Origin: Planococcus glaciei
Lineage (GTDB): Bacteria > Bacillota > Bacilli > Bacillales_A > Planococcaceae
NCBI RefSeq assembly: GCF_900099655.1
Contig: NZ_FNDC01000006.1
Coordinates: forward strand, 125,947 to 189,946
Direction: 5' to 3'
DNA length: 64,000 nucleotides
Made by a program: the position numbers and the translations under genes. Positions 39,122 through 47,013 of the stretch are shown here, piece by piece; position 1 is the first letter of the stretch, and each line of letters opens with the position of its first letter. The notes under the pieces were generated by a model that ran no database searches, was not told the DNA's origin, and saw only the letters and a program-made list of their open reading frames with translations.

Positions 39122-39196
39122 TTTGGTCACCTCGCTACTCTGAAATCCTACCTTTTTTTATAGCGATAGTCAATTAATTGATTTCTGTATAATAGC

Positions 39197-39214
39197 TTGT
39201 GAAAGTTATCACAA
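39197..39214. promoter_or_regulatory. Rex operator before yutJ
   Basis: TTGTGAAAGTTATCACAA, a perfect 6-bp inverted repeat matching the Rex consensus TTGTGAA(N4)TTCACAA at all but two central-arm positions. It starts four bases after a perfect TATAAT (39188-39193), so it covers the transcription start, a classical repressor position. Rex leaves DNA when NADH/NAD+ rises. Confidence 0.78.
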
Positions 39215-39272
39215 TCAGCTATACTCTTATTTGAGAAATTGTGCAGATATACGGATGAAAAGGGAGATACTT

Positions 39273-40340
39273 ATGCGAAAATTAGTTTTACTCGGCGGTG
39301 GATACGGAAATATGCGGATTTTGCTTCGCTTATTGCCAAATAACCTTCCGCTTGATACGGAAATCATTTTAATCGATCGAACGCCATTCCACAGCATGAA
39401 AACGGAATTCTACGCGCTTGCAGCAGGAACCGCATCGGATCATGAAGTACGGGTGGCATTTCCTGAAAGCGACCGCTTGACGATGGTCCACGGAGAAATT
39501 GAGAAAATCAACATGGATGAAAATTGCGTGGTTATGGAAAACGGCGATTGCATCGAATACGATGATTTGGTAATCGGCCTGGGCTGTGAAGACAAATACC
39601 ACAGCGTTCCAGGAGCAGATGAATTCACGTACAGCATCCAGACGATCGGCAAAACACGCGAAACTTTTAAAACGCTTTTAGGCCTTCCTTCAGGCGCGGT
39701 CGTCGGCGTTGTCGGCGCAGGGCTTAGCGGAATTGAATTGGCAAGCGAACTGCGTGAAAGCAGACAAGATCTTCAGATCAAGCTGTTCGACCGGAGTCCG
39801 CGGATTTTGCGGGACTTCCCGGAGCGCCTGAGCAATTTCGTTAAAAAATGGTTCGATAAAAACAATGTGGAAGTGATTCCGAGCTCCAACATCACAAAAG
39901 TGGAGCCGAATCTTCTTTATAACCACGAAGACACCATTCCGGTGGATGCAGTGGTTTGGACTGCAGGCATCCAGCCGGTGAAAGTCGTGCGTGAACTTGG
40001 CCTTGAAAGCGATAGCAGCGGTCGCATTGTCATCAACCAGTACCACCAAATTCCGAATCACGAAAACGTTTATGTTGTAGGCGACTGTGCAGCGTTGCCA
40101 ATGGCACCGTCTGCCCAGCTGGCAGAAGAGCAAGCGGAACAAATTGTCAAAGTGCTGTCGGCAACTTGGAGAAACCAGCCGCTGCCGGAGCAGATGCCGG
40201 AAATCCAGCTAAAAGGATTCCTTGGGTCGCTCGGCAAAAAGCAAGGTTTTGCTTACTTGGCAGACCGTACCGTAACAGGCCGCATTGCCCGCTTGATGAA
40301 GTCCGGCGTGCTTTGGATGTACAAATGGCATAATGGCTGA
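39273..40340 (+). CDS. yutJ: NDH-2-like pyridine nucleotide-disulfide oxidoreductase YutJ
   Basis: FAD-dependent oxidoreductase of the type II NADH dehydrogenase family, 355 residues, membrane-associated without helices. FAD motif LVLLGGGYGNMRIL at the N-terminus; NADH Rossmann motif VVGVVGAGLSGIELASEL near residue 145; second FAD block VYVVGDCAALP. It lacks the longer C-terminal membrane anchor region of the second NDH-2 at 43793. The ATG at 39273 follows AAGGGAG. The Rex operator in front of it fits a role in NADH oxidation. Confidence 0.9.
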   Translation: MRKLVLLGGGYGNMRILLRLLPNNLPLDTEIILIDRTPFHSMKTEFYALAAGTASDHEVRVAFPESDRLTMVHGEIEKINMDENCVVMENGDCIEYDDLVIGLGCEDKYHSVPGADEFTYSIQTIGKTRETFKTLLGLPSGAVVGVVGAGLSGIELASELRESRQDLQIKLFDRSPRILRDFPERLSNFVKKWFDKNNVEVIPSSNITKVEPNLLYNHEDTIPVDAVVWTAGIQPVKVVRELGLESDSSGRIVINQYHQIPNHENVYVVGDCAALPMAPSAQLAEEQAEQIVKVLSATWRNQPLPEQMPEIQLKGFLGSLGKKQGFAYLADRTVTGRIARLMKSGVLWMYKWHNG

Positions 40341-40424
40341 TTAGGGAAAAGTGATTTTGGCATATTGAGGGTTTTGCAAAAGACTTTCTTTTTGGATCTG
40401 AAGCGTTATGCAAAATTAAAGTGG

Positions 40425-40473
40425 AAAGAGGCTGCCGTAGCGAGTGAGAGCTTATACGGAAGCCTCTTTTTTT
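40425..40473 (+). terminator. Terminator after yutJ
   Basis: AAAGAGGCT pairs with AGCCTCTTT, with an inner CCGTA/TACGG stem, then a T run. Confidence 0.85.
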
Positions 40474-40583
40474 GTTTACTTGAAATGGCTGTTGTAAATC
40501 AATGGAATAGCTTTTTTCAATTCATGCACTTTAAGAAGAGAAGACCTCAAACAATGTACAAACTAGGATGATTTTTGGGAATG

Positions 40584-40614
40584 GCCTTAACACCTTGGTG
40601 TTTAAGGTCTTTTT
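40584..40614 (+). terminator. Second terminator-like hairpin in the yutJ-MFS gap
   Basis: CCTTAACACC pairs with GGTGTTTAAGG (one bulge), then TCTTTTT. No gene was recognised between this and the terminator at 40425, so it may be the relic of a lost gene. Confidence 0.65.
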
Positions 40615-40836
40615 GCATTAAAAGAAAACCTTTAGAGGTTTAAACTAAACTTACATTTTAAAAACTGTAAAATTGTTGCGGAATTTTGGTAAGAAAACTA
40701 ACAATTAACACTCTAGAACTTATATGGCAAGATCAGTAAAGTGTCAAAAAAGTTAGAATTTACTGAAAACAAAGCGCGGAAGACTGAAAGAAAAGCGAAG
40801 AGGTGCAAACATTTCAAGTTCTTTGCTTTTAAATGA

Positions 40837-41085
40837 TTTGACTACAAATCAGATGAATGGTTTACAAGCTTTATTCCCTATGACTCTATATGGGAATATG
40901 AAACGGCGGTTCTTCGAATAAATGAAAGCGGATACATGGAGTCGCCGCCTTCACTTGATAGACAGGTTGGAAAAAGAAAAGTCACTGCTGCGATTTTTGG
41001 TGGGCTGTTTAAAGAAATACATGAATATATTCTGGTAGTTAATTTGAAGTGGAGGGGAAAGGAATGGATCATATGCACCCAATAA
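40837..41085 (+). other. Open frame without a start, possible gene remnant
   Basis: 82 codons are open, from a stop at 40834 to TAA 41083, with protein-like content (DEWFTSFIPYDSIWEYE early, then ESPPSLDRQ and KRKVTAAIFGGLF). There is no start codon until ATG 40936, which has no ribosome site, and the 3' end overlaps the MFS gene start at 41064. The remainder of the 723-bp gap 40341-41063 holds only the two hairpins and AT-rich DNA. Confidence 0.25.
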
Positions 41086-42386
41086 CTGATATTGAAAAAA
41101 GAACGGTCAAGAAAACAATGAAAAGGATTTTGCCGTTTATTTTACTTCTTTACGCAGTTGCTTTTTTGGATAGGATCAATCTTGGGTTTGCTGCTCTAGA
41201 GATGAATGCAGATTTAGCCTTAACGGCTGAAGTGTTTGGTTTGTTATCCGGTTTATTCTTTATTGGTTATTTCCTGTTTGAAGTTCCAAGTAATTTGATG
41301 TTAAAAAAGTTTGGTGCAAAACTATGGATTTCTCGTATTATGATTACTTGGGGAATTATCGTCGTATTAACGGGATTTGCCCAATCTGCAACCCATTTAT
41401 ATATATTACGATTTTTACTTGGAGTGGCTGAGGCCGGTTTTACACCGGGCATCATTCTATACTTAACGTATTGGTTCAGAACACGTGAAAGAGGGAAAGC
41501 AACCGCTGTCTTTTTTGTTGCTTTGCCCTTGAGTGCGTTGGTAGGGGCACCGCTGTCTACCTGGATTATCGATACGATTTCTTGGAGTGGATTAGCAGGC
41601 TGGAGATGGATGTTCATTTTAGAAGGCATACCGGCCGTGCTATTGGGAATTGTTGTTTTGTTTTACCTGACAAATAAGCCAGCTGATGCGAAGTGGCTGA
41701 CAGTTGAAGAAAAAACATGGCTTGAAGGCGAATTGGAAAAAGAGAGAGAGTTAAGCTCTATGGTTAATAAAACTTCGCATCGTGCGATGTTGAAAGATTC
41801 GAAAGTCTGGAAATTGTCTCTTGTTAATATGGCCGGCTTCGTTGCTGTAAATGGGTTGTCTTATTGGATGCCGACAATTCTTAAATCTTTATCTTCTTCT
41901 TCGACAACGAATATTCAAATCGGCTGGTTGGCCATGATTCCATCACTTATCGCCATTCCAGCCATCCTGTTTGTTGGATGGAATGCAGATCGGACAAACT
42001 CTTATAAAAAGCATTTAATTGCCTGCATTTCAATTGCTATGGTTGGCCTCATAGGATGTGCGCTGGTACCGACTGCCCCTTTAATGGTCCTAATGTTATC
42101 GATTACTTCTGCAGGATTATACGGAATATCGGGTTCATTCTATGCATATTTAACGTTCTTCTTTACGCAATCAACGGCACCTGCAGGCATCGCCTTAGTA
42201 AGCTCGCTTTCTGCAATTGGCGGTTTTATCGGCCCGATGCTGCTGGGTGTCGTAGAGTTAAGAGAAGGCATGTTTGTTATTGCTGGCTTTATGCTTGTCA
42301 GTCTCCTTACACTTTTCACTTTAAAACTAGAGAAGAACCGAAAGAACGAGCTTATAGCAGAACAAGCTGTTGAAGTTTCGAATTAA
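41064..42386 (+). CDS. MFS transporter, anion:cation symporter type
   Basis: Major-facilitator protein of 440 residues with 12 helices, of the ACS branch (phthalate, tartrate, hydroxyphenylacetate and similar organic anions). Signs are the N-terminal LLYAVAFLDRINLGFAAL, the loop-2 region FEVPSNLMLKKFGAKLWISR, and RFLLGVAEAGFTPGIILYLTYWF. The ATG at 41064 follows GGAGGGG by six bases; the open frame begins at 41049. It appears alone, with no catabolic gene beside it, so the substrate is open. It is somewhat more AT-rich than its neighbours. Confidence 0.88.
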   Translation: MDHMHPITDIEKRTVKKTMKRILPFILLLYAVAFLDRINLGFAALEMNADLALTAEVFGLLSGLFFIGYFLFEVPSNLMLKKFGAKLWISRIMITWGIIVVLTGFAQSATHLYILRFLLGVAEAGFTPGIILYLTYWFRTRERGKATAVFFVALPLSALVGAPLSTWIIDTISWSGLAGWRWMFILEGIPAVLLGIVVLFYLTNKPADAKWLTVEEKTWLEGELEKERELSSMVNKTSHRAMLKDSKVWKLSLVNMAGFVAVNGLSYWMPTILKSLSSSSTTNIQIGWLAMIPSLIAIPAILFVGWNADRTNSYKKHLIACISIAMVGLIGCALVPTAPLMVLMLSITSAGLYGISGSFYAYLTFFFTQSTAPAGIALVSSLSAIGGFIGPMLLGVVELREGMFVIAGFMLVSLLTLFTLKLEKNRKNELIAEQAVEVSN

Positions 42387-42388
42387 AT

Positions 42389-42415
42389 AAAAAAGCGCTC
42401 AATGAGCGCTTTTTT
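42389..42415. terminator. Bidirectional terminator between MFS gene and yuzD
   Basis: AAAAAAGCGCTC-AAT-GAGCGCTTTTTT, T runs on both strands. Confidence 0.94.
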
Positions 42416-42416
42416 C

Positions 42417-42743
42417 TTATGCTTCTGCTGAAAAGCCGTGTTTTTCAAGTTCCTTGTATACCGGTTTCAACTGGACGTATCCTTCGCCGACAACTTCGCC
42501 TTCTACTAATACAAGCGGATAGAAAAATTCGTCGTCTTGGATCCGCTGGGCGTAGTCTTTGCGGTGTTCCAGGTCTTGCGGTTTCTCAATATCGATATAG
42601 GTAATTGAAAATGGCTGGTTCTTGTATTTACGAGAAATTGCCGCTTCGAGCCATTCATAGGTGTCTATGGAAGAAGGGGCATTGACGCAGCTTGCACAAA
42701 TAACATCGGTTCCGTAAACTTCAATCGAGATTTCTTTTGGCAT
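42417..42743 (-). CDS. yuzD: DUF1462 thioredoxin-fold protein YuzD
   Basis: 108-residue protein of the YuzD (DUF1462) family with a CASC motif near residue 16 and a LVLVEGEVVGEGYVQL strand pair, consistent with a disulfide/thioredoxin fold. The ATG at 42743 has AGGAGG upstream. It is divergent from the Fe-S carrier gene yutI, with the PerR box in between. Confidence 0.88.
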   Translation of the reverse strand: MPKEISIEVYGTDVICASCVNAPSSIDTYEWLEAAISRKYKNQPFSITYIDIEKPQDLEHRKDYAQRIQDDEFFYPLVLVEGEVVGEGYVQLKPVYKELEKHGFSAEA

Positions 42744-42793
42744 TTTAGTGTACCTCCTGTAAATTCATTAGTGGCTTTTTCCTCTCAATCACA

Positions 42794-42808
42794 TTATAAT
42801 GATTATAA
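42794..42808. promoter_or_regulatory. Perfect PerR box in the yuzD-yutI intergenic region
   Basis: TTATAATGATTATAA equals the PerR consensus TTATAATNATTATAA at every position and is distinct from the Fur (TGATAATNATTATCA) and Zur boxes. It also contains TATAAT elements that may be the -10 box of yutI (ATG 42827), so PerR binding would block RNA polymerase. Derepression by peroxide or iron loss is expected. Confidence 0.7.
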
Positions 42809-42826
42809 TGAAAGGAGTCGATATAA

Positions 42827-43063
42827 ATGACTGAAGCTATGATGGAAAGCCAAGTAATGGAAGTCCTAGATAAATTGCGTCCATTCCTTTTGCGTGACGG
42901 TGGAGACTGTGAACTTGTAGATGTGGAGGATGGAATCGTAAAACTTCGTCTTCTGGGTGCATGCGGCAGCTGCCCAAGTTCGACCATTACATTAAAAGCA
43001 GGTATTGAACGCGCATTGATGGAAGAAATTCCTGGCGTTGTAGAAGTAGAGCAAGTATTTTAA
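42827..43063 (+). CDS. yutI: NifU C-terminal-like Fe-S carrier YutI (Nfu)
   Basis: 78-residue Nfu-type protein that carries [4Fe-4S] clusters between dimer subunits. The CGSC pair is in [16 protein letters not shown], with [20 protein letters not shown] in front. The ATG at 42827 follows AAAGGAG. It complements the SUF operon at 22797 and the IscA-like gene at 43183, and lies behind a PerR box. Confidence 0.93.
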   Translation: MTEAMMESQVMEVLDKLRPFLLRDGGDCELVDVEDGIVKLRLLGACGSCPSSTITLKAGIERALMEEIPGVVEVEQVF

Positions 43064-43067
43064 TGCC

Positions 43068-43094
43068 AAGGGACCCTTCATAGGTCCCTTTTTT
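43068..43094 (+). terminator. Terminator after yutI
   Basis: AAGGGACC pairs with GGTCCCTT around CTTCATA, followed by a T run. Confidence 0.9.
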
Positions 43095-43182
43095 GCTACA
43101 TATAATTAATGCCTGGCACAAGCTTGTTCGCTTGAAGCAGGCAAACGTTTATTGCTATGATGATGAAAGAGGAGTGATAGGT

Positions 43183-43545
43183 ATGGCACAAGTAGTTGAA
43201 ATTACTGAAGCGGCTTCTTTTCAAGTCAAAGAAATGATGCGCCATAACGAAGAAGAAGATTCATTTCTTCGCGTAGCTGTTAAAGGCGGAGGCTGCAGTG
43301 GATTGACATACGGAATGGGCTTTGAAAAAGAACAAGGCTCTGATGATGATATATTGGAACAATTCGGCATCCGTATTTTAGTGGCGAGAGAAGATGCACC
43401 TATTTTGAACGGTACAGTAGTTGATTACAAGCAGTCATTGATGGGCGGCGGATTCACCATTGAAAATCCGAACGCCATCGCTTCATGCGGCTGTGGCACT
43501 TCTTTCCGAACTGCCAAAAAAGCAGGAACGCCGGAAAGCTGTTAA
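43183..43545 (+). CDS. yutM: HesB/IscA-family Fe-S carrier YutM
   Basis: A-type Fe-S carrier of 120 residues with the three conserved cysteines in KGGGCSGLTYGM and ASCGCGTSF. The ATG at 43183 follows AGAGGAG; the open frame extends upstream without another site. It stands next to the Nfu gene and likely passes clusters to respiratory or lipoylation enzymes. Confidence 0.94.
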   Translation: MAQVVEITEAASFQVKEMMRHNEEEDSFLRVAVKGGGCSGLTYGMGFEKEQGSDDDILEQFGIRILVAREDAPILNGTVVDYKQSLMGGGFTIENPNAIASCGCGTSFRTAKKAGTPESC

Positions 43546-43549
43546 AGTG

Positions 43550-43578
43550 GAAAACCTTCTCATTTGAGAAGGTTTTTT
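43550..43578 (+). terminator. Terminator after yutM
   Basis: AAAACCTTCTCA-TT-TGAGAAGGTTTT followed by more T. Confidence 0.92.
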
Positions 43579-43712
43579 TATTTGGAAATCACCTAAGGAA
43601 CGGCAATTTGCAGAAAGCAAGCACATTGCACAAGTTCTTTCTCATTCTATGGGACATCCGTAATAATTCCATCACACTTGATGGAGAAAGCTTACAGCAG
43701 GGCAATTGTGAG

Positions 43713-43741
43713 TTGAAAACGGTATACAAAAGGGCTAATAT
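43713..43741 (+). promoter_or_regulatory. Sigma-A promoter of ndh
   Basis: TTGAAA at 43713-43718, a 17-bp spacer, TAATAT at 43736-43741. A single Rex-like half site TTGTGA lies just upstream at 43706, but no inverted repeat is formed. Confidence 0.5.
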
Positions 43742-43792
43742 AGAGTGTAGGAGTATATAAGCTTTAAAAATGACTTGAAGGTGGTTGCGATT

Positions 43793-45010
43793 GTGGTTAA
43801 GAGACCCTCAATTTTAGTACTAGGAGCAGGATACGGCGGTTTAACTACTGTAGTAAACTTGCAGAAAGTGTTGGGCACAGATGGTGCTGACATTACGTTG
43901 ATCAATAAAAACGAATACCATTACGAAAGCACATGGCTTCACGAAGCTGCTGCCGGAACACTTCTTCCAGAACAAGTTCGTTACGACATCAAAGATGTAA
44001 TTGATAGCGTAAAAACGAAATTCGTTCAAGCAACAGTTGAAGCAATCGATGTTAAAGGTAAGAAAGTGACGACTGATAACGGTGTCTTTACATACGATTA
44101 TCTTGTGATCGGTTTAGGATTTGAAGGGGAAACTTTCGGAATTCCTGGCCTTGACAAATATGCGCTTTCGATTGCGAACGTTAAAGCTGCACGTTATATC
44201 CGCGAACACATCGAGTTCCAATTTGCGAACTGGTCAGCGGAAGAAGAGAAAGACGATAGCCGTTTGACGATCGTTGTCGGCGGAGCCGGTTTTACAGGAA
44301 TCGAGTTCTTAGGCGAACTTGCTAACCGCGTTCCTGAACTTTGCAAAGAATACGATGTACCGCGCGAAAAAGTGCGCGTTGTCTGTGTAGAAGCGGCACC
44401 AATGGTATTGCCTGGGTTTGATCCGGAACTTGTCAGCTATGCAGTAGGCAAATTGGAATCCAAAGGAATCGAATTCTCCATCGGTACGCCGGTTGTTGAA
44501 GCGACGCCTGAAGGAGTTAACATTAAAAAAGGCGACGATAAATTCGAATTCATCAAAGCCGGTACAGTGGTTTGGGCTGCAGGCGTACGCGGCAGCAAGC
44601 TGATCGAAGAGTCGGGCATTGAAAACATGCGCGCCCGCGTAAAAGTGGAACCGGACCTTCGTGCTCCAGGCTTCTCTGATGTCTTTATCGTTGGCGACTG
44701 TGCATTGATGATCAACGAAGAAACAAACCGTCCATACCCACCGACTGCACAAATTGCGATGCAGCAAGGTGAAACGGTAGCGAAAAACATCAATTCGTTA
44801 ATCAAAGGCGAAGATACAATGCCGTTCGTTCCTGACTTGAAAGGAACAGTTTGCTCTTTAGGCGAAGACGATGCTATCGGCGTCGTATTCGGCAAGAAGA
44901 TTACGGGCAAACGTGCTTCATTCATGAAGAAAATGATCGACAACCGTGCATTGCTATTGGTTGGCGGACCTGGTCTTGTAATGAAAAAAGGTAAATTCAA
45001 CGTTCTTTAA
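43793..45010 (+). CDS. ndh: Type II NADH dehydrogenase
   Basis: Membrane-associated NADH:menaquinone oxidoreductase (NDH-2), 405 residues. FAD motif [14 protein letters not shown], quinone-site region [24 protein letters not shown] motif [18 protein letters not shown], second FAD block VFIVGDCAL followed by [14 protein letters not shown], and a C-terminal amphipathic anchor. The start is GTG 43793, eight bases after AAGGTGG; TTG 43775 is an alternative but overlaps that site. It is the second NDH-2-like protein of the window and likely the main respiratory one. Confidence 0.93.
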   Translation: MVKRPSILVLGAGYGGLTTVVNLQKVLGTDGADITLINKNEYHYESTWLHEAAAGTLLPEQVRYDIKDVIDSVKTKFVQATVEAIDVKGKKVTTDNGVFTYDYLVIGLGFEGETFGIPGLDKYALSIANVKAARYIREHIEFQFANWSAEEEKDDSRLTIVVGGAGFTGIEFLGELANRVPELCKEYDVPREKVRVVCVEAAPMVLPGFDPELVSYAVGKLESKGIEFSIGTPVVEATPEGVNIKKGDDKFEFIKAGTVVWAAGVRGSKLIEESGIENMRARVKVEPDLRAPGFSDVFIVGDCALMINEETNRPYPPTAQIAMQQGETVAKNINSLIKGEDTMPFVPDLKGTVCSLGEDDAIGVVFGKKITGKRASFMKKMIDNRALLLVGGPGLVMKKGKFNVL

Positions 45011-45017
45011 TTAGATC

Positions 45018-45047
45018 AAAAGCTCCCGCTTGCGGGGGCTTTTTTTG
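45018..45047 (+). terminator. Terminator after ndh
   Basis: AAAGCTCCCGC-TT-GCGGGGGCTTT with one G-T pair and a long T run. Confidence 0.92.
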
Positions 45048-45067
45048 TTAAAGGGGAGGAACTCTGC

Positions 45068-45565
45068 ATGGCAAAACACAAACGCGGAAACATCTGGCTC
45101 GGAGCAGCCGGATTAGTCGTTAACGGCAGAAACGAATGGCTGGTGGTGAAAAAGCGCTACGGCGGGCTGAATGGCAAATGGTCGCTGCCTGCAGGCTTTG
45201 TCATGGCGACGGAAACAATCGATGAAGCAGCGGTCCGGGAAGTGAAGGAAGAAACCGGAATTGATTGCGAAGTGCTTGGAATGATCGGGTTTCGGACCGG
45301 CGTAATCCGGGAGGAAATCAGCGACAATATGGCCGTCTTTTTAATGAAAGCAAGTGATGAGAATCAGCCGATCGCTGCGCAGCTTTCGGAACTTTATGAA
45401 GCGGCTTGGCTGTCGCCGGAGAAGTTGGCAGAAGATGATTCAGTCTCCGTCATGCTTCAGGAAATGGTGAATTACGTGCTTGAAGAAGGATTCGAGGCGA
45501 TAGAAGATGTAAATCCAGGAGATGTTTTCGGCTATTCTACATATAAATTATTTTTTAAGAAATAG
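45068..45565 (+). CDS. NUDIX hydrolase
   Basis: Mg-dependent nucleoside-diphosphate-linked hydrolase, 165 residues. The Nudix box is complete in the region of residues 43-65 (G-x5-E-x7-REV-x-EE-x-GI). The insert before it, NGKWSLPAGFVMATET, is typical. The ATG at 45068 follows GGGGAGG. The substrate is not assignable. It starts 20 bp after the ndh terminator. Confidence 0.92.
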   Translation: MAKHKRGNIWLGAAGLVVNGRNEWLVVKKRYGGLNGKWSLPAGFVMATETIDEAAVREVKEETGIDCEVLGMIGFRTGVIREEISDNMAVFLMKASDENQPIAAQLSELYEAAWLSPEKLAEDDSVSVMLQEMVNYVLEEGFEAIEDVNPGDVFGYSTYKLFFKK

Positions 45566-45638
45566 AGCATACGAAAGCTGAAAGTGGAATATGAAAGAAA
45601 AAAGGGAATGTATCCGTTTACATCACCTTTTTCTATTG

Positions 45639-45667
45639 TTGCATAATAAAAATAGACATGTTATATT
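45639..45667 (+). promoter_or_regulatory. Sigma-A promoter of yuiA
   Basis: TTGCAT at 45639-45644, a 17-bp spacer, TATATT at 45662-45667; the start codon is 40 bp downstream. Confidence 0.5.
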
Positions 45668-45707
45668 ATCAGAATATTAAAAACAATGACAGAGGGAGGT
45701 GTTTCGA

Positions 45708-45833
45708 ATGACAGTTTTGAAAAAGGCAATGCCTACAAACAAATGCCCTTATTGTGCAGGCCAAGGATACTTCCAGCTGCGATTGGGCGGTTCAGAAACG
45801 TGCTCCCGCTGTTCAGGTTCCGGCAAAAAATGA
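45708..45833 (+). CDS. yuiA: YuiA-like DnaJ-type zinc-finger peptide
   Basis: 41-residue peptide with two CxxCxGxG-type motifs (CPYCAGQG and CSRCSGSG), the zinc-binding unit of DnaJ, separated by YFQLRLGGSET. It should bind one zinc ion. It corresponds to B. subtilis YuiA, function unknown. The ATG at 45708 follows GAGGGAGG. A strong terminator follows, so it forms its own transcript. Because of its length it is easily missed in annotation. Confidence 0.85.
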   Translation: MTVLKKAMPTNKCPYCAGQGYFQLRLGGSETCSRCSGSGKK

Positions 45834-45840
45834 TCCCCCG

Positions 45841-45876
45841 AAAGACGTCTATGGAGTTGCTTCCATAGACGTCTTT
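45841..45876 (+). terminator. Terminator after yuiA
   Basis: AAAGACGTCTATGGA pairs with TCCATAGACGTCTTT, a 15-bp stem, with a T run. Confidence 0.95.
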
Positions 45877-45926
45877 TTATTGTGCATAAGGAATTTCTGC
45901 CGAAGCTGAACAAGCGGCTTCGCTTT

Positions 45927-46410
45927 AGTGTCCAGCTCCGGCGGCCAGCCCCTCGAGGTCGCTTCGGTTTTGTCCCGAACGGCAAAGAGCGCCATTCAAG
46001 CCAAACCCTCCAGCGCTTGTCGGGGCTAGATGCCCGCCTGCGCTTTTCTTGTCTAGCTCAGTGCCTAGCTCCTCGGGGCGTAAGCCACTCTGGCTGTGCG
46101 GCAAAAAGCGCCGCTTCGCCAAATCGTCTTACGCCTGTCGGAGCTGAACAGGCACTTCCGCTTTTCTTAGTGTCCAGCTCCGGCGGCCAGCGCCTCGAGG
46201 TCGCTTCGGTTTTGTCCCGAACGGCAAAGAGCGCCATTCAAGCCAAACCCTCCAGCGCTTGTCGGGGCTAGATGCCCGGCTGCGCTTTTCTTGTCTAGCT
46301 CAGTGCCTAGCTCCTCGGGTCGTAAGCCACTCTGGCTGTGCGGCAAAAAGCGCCGCTTCGCCAAATCGTCTTACGCCTGTCGGAGCTGAACAGGCACTTC
46401 CGCTTTTCTT
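45927..46410. repeat. Tandem duplication of a 242-bp repeat unit
   Basis: Two head-to-tail copies, 45927-46168 and 46169-46410, identical except for three substitutions (in CAGCCCCTC/CAGCGCCTC, CCCGCCTGC/CCCGGCTGC and CGGGGCG/CGGGTCG). Each unit is composite: one sub-element opens GTGTCCAGCTCCGGCG and ends TGCGCTTTTCTT; the second opens GTCTAGCTCAGTGCC, has inverted arms GGCGTAAG/CTTACGCC, and ends CCGCTTTTCTT. The short open frames inside are not genes. It fills most of the 45834-46507 gap between yuiA and yuiB. Confidence 0.95.
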
Positions 46411-46449
46411 TTCCATATTTGACAAAGCGATGAACTCTGGTTCGTGTCG

Positions 46450-46478
46450 TTGAAAGCCTTCAACATTTCGGGTAAACT
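46450..46478 (+). promoter_or_regulatory. Promoter of yuiB
   Basis: TTGAAA at 46450-46455, a 17-bp spacer, TAAACT at 46473-46478 (sigma-A). An overlapping GTTGAA-N15-GGGTAA could be read as sigma-B but fits less well. Confidence 0.5.
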
Positions 46479-46507
46479 GATGAAAGGAATATCGGAGGTT
46501 AGAGTTC

Positions 46508-46837
46508 ATGAGTACATCATTTAGTATTGTTCAGTTAATTATTTCGGTTCTTTTATTTTTTGTGATGTTTTTCGGCATCGGCTTTTTGTTGAATATGCTT
46601 TTGCGCATGACGTGGCTAATGGCGATCGTTTATCCGATTGTGGTGCTGTTGATCATTGACGATGTCAGCTTTTTCGATTACTTCACCAACCCAGGCGAAT
46701 CTTTCTCAATGCTGGGGGATACACTGACTTCATTGACAGGCAGTGATATAGCTGTACTGTTGGCAGGTTTTGCCGGAGCAGTCACGTCTGGTTTTGTTAT
46801 GAAGATTCTTCGCAAAATGGGCTATCAAATGTTTTAA
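46508..46837 (+). CDS. yuiB: Membrane protein YuiB
   Basis: 109-residue integral membrane protein with three or four helices (about residues 6-30, 33-50 and 80-98) and a short acidic loop, DDVSFFDYF. It matches the YuiB family of Bacillales, function unknown. The ATG at 46508 follows ATCGGAGG. It is separated from yuiA, its neighbour in B. subtilis, by the repeat expansion. Confidence 0.85.
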   Translation: MSTSFSIVQLIISVLLFFVMFFGIGFLLNMLLRMTWLMAIVYPIVVLLIIDDVSFFDYFTNPGESFSMLGDTLTSLTGSDIAVLLAGFAGAVTSGFVMKILRKMGYQMF

Positions 46838-46848
46838 CGAGTTATGCA

Positions 46849-46887
46849 GAAAACGCCAGGCCGGAAAAACGGTCTGGCGTTTTTTTA
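46849..46887 (+). terminator. Terminator after yuiB
   Basis: AAAACGCCAG-G-CCG pairs with CGG-T-CTGGCGTTTT around GAAAAA, then more T. Confidence 0.93.
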
Positions 46888-47013
46888 TATTTTGCCGCTA
46901 CCGCCAGCCTAAGCCAAATAAAAACATTCTTTTGATTATTTCGAGTAACGAACTACTCGGGAAAGAGCAGACATGATAAACTGAAAAGGAAAGCAAAAAA
47001 GAGGGGGATTTTC

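Noticed and set aside
40796..40830. AGAGGTGCAAAC motif resembling the start of a lysine riboswitch
   Set aside because: None of the later L-box elements (AAAGG, GCCGAAG, terminator) follow in order.
45882..46453. Several open frames of 60-130 codons on both strands
   Set aside because: They lie inside the tandem 242-bp repeats, repeat themselves unit by unit and have no ribosome sites; they are by-products of the GC-rich repeat.
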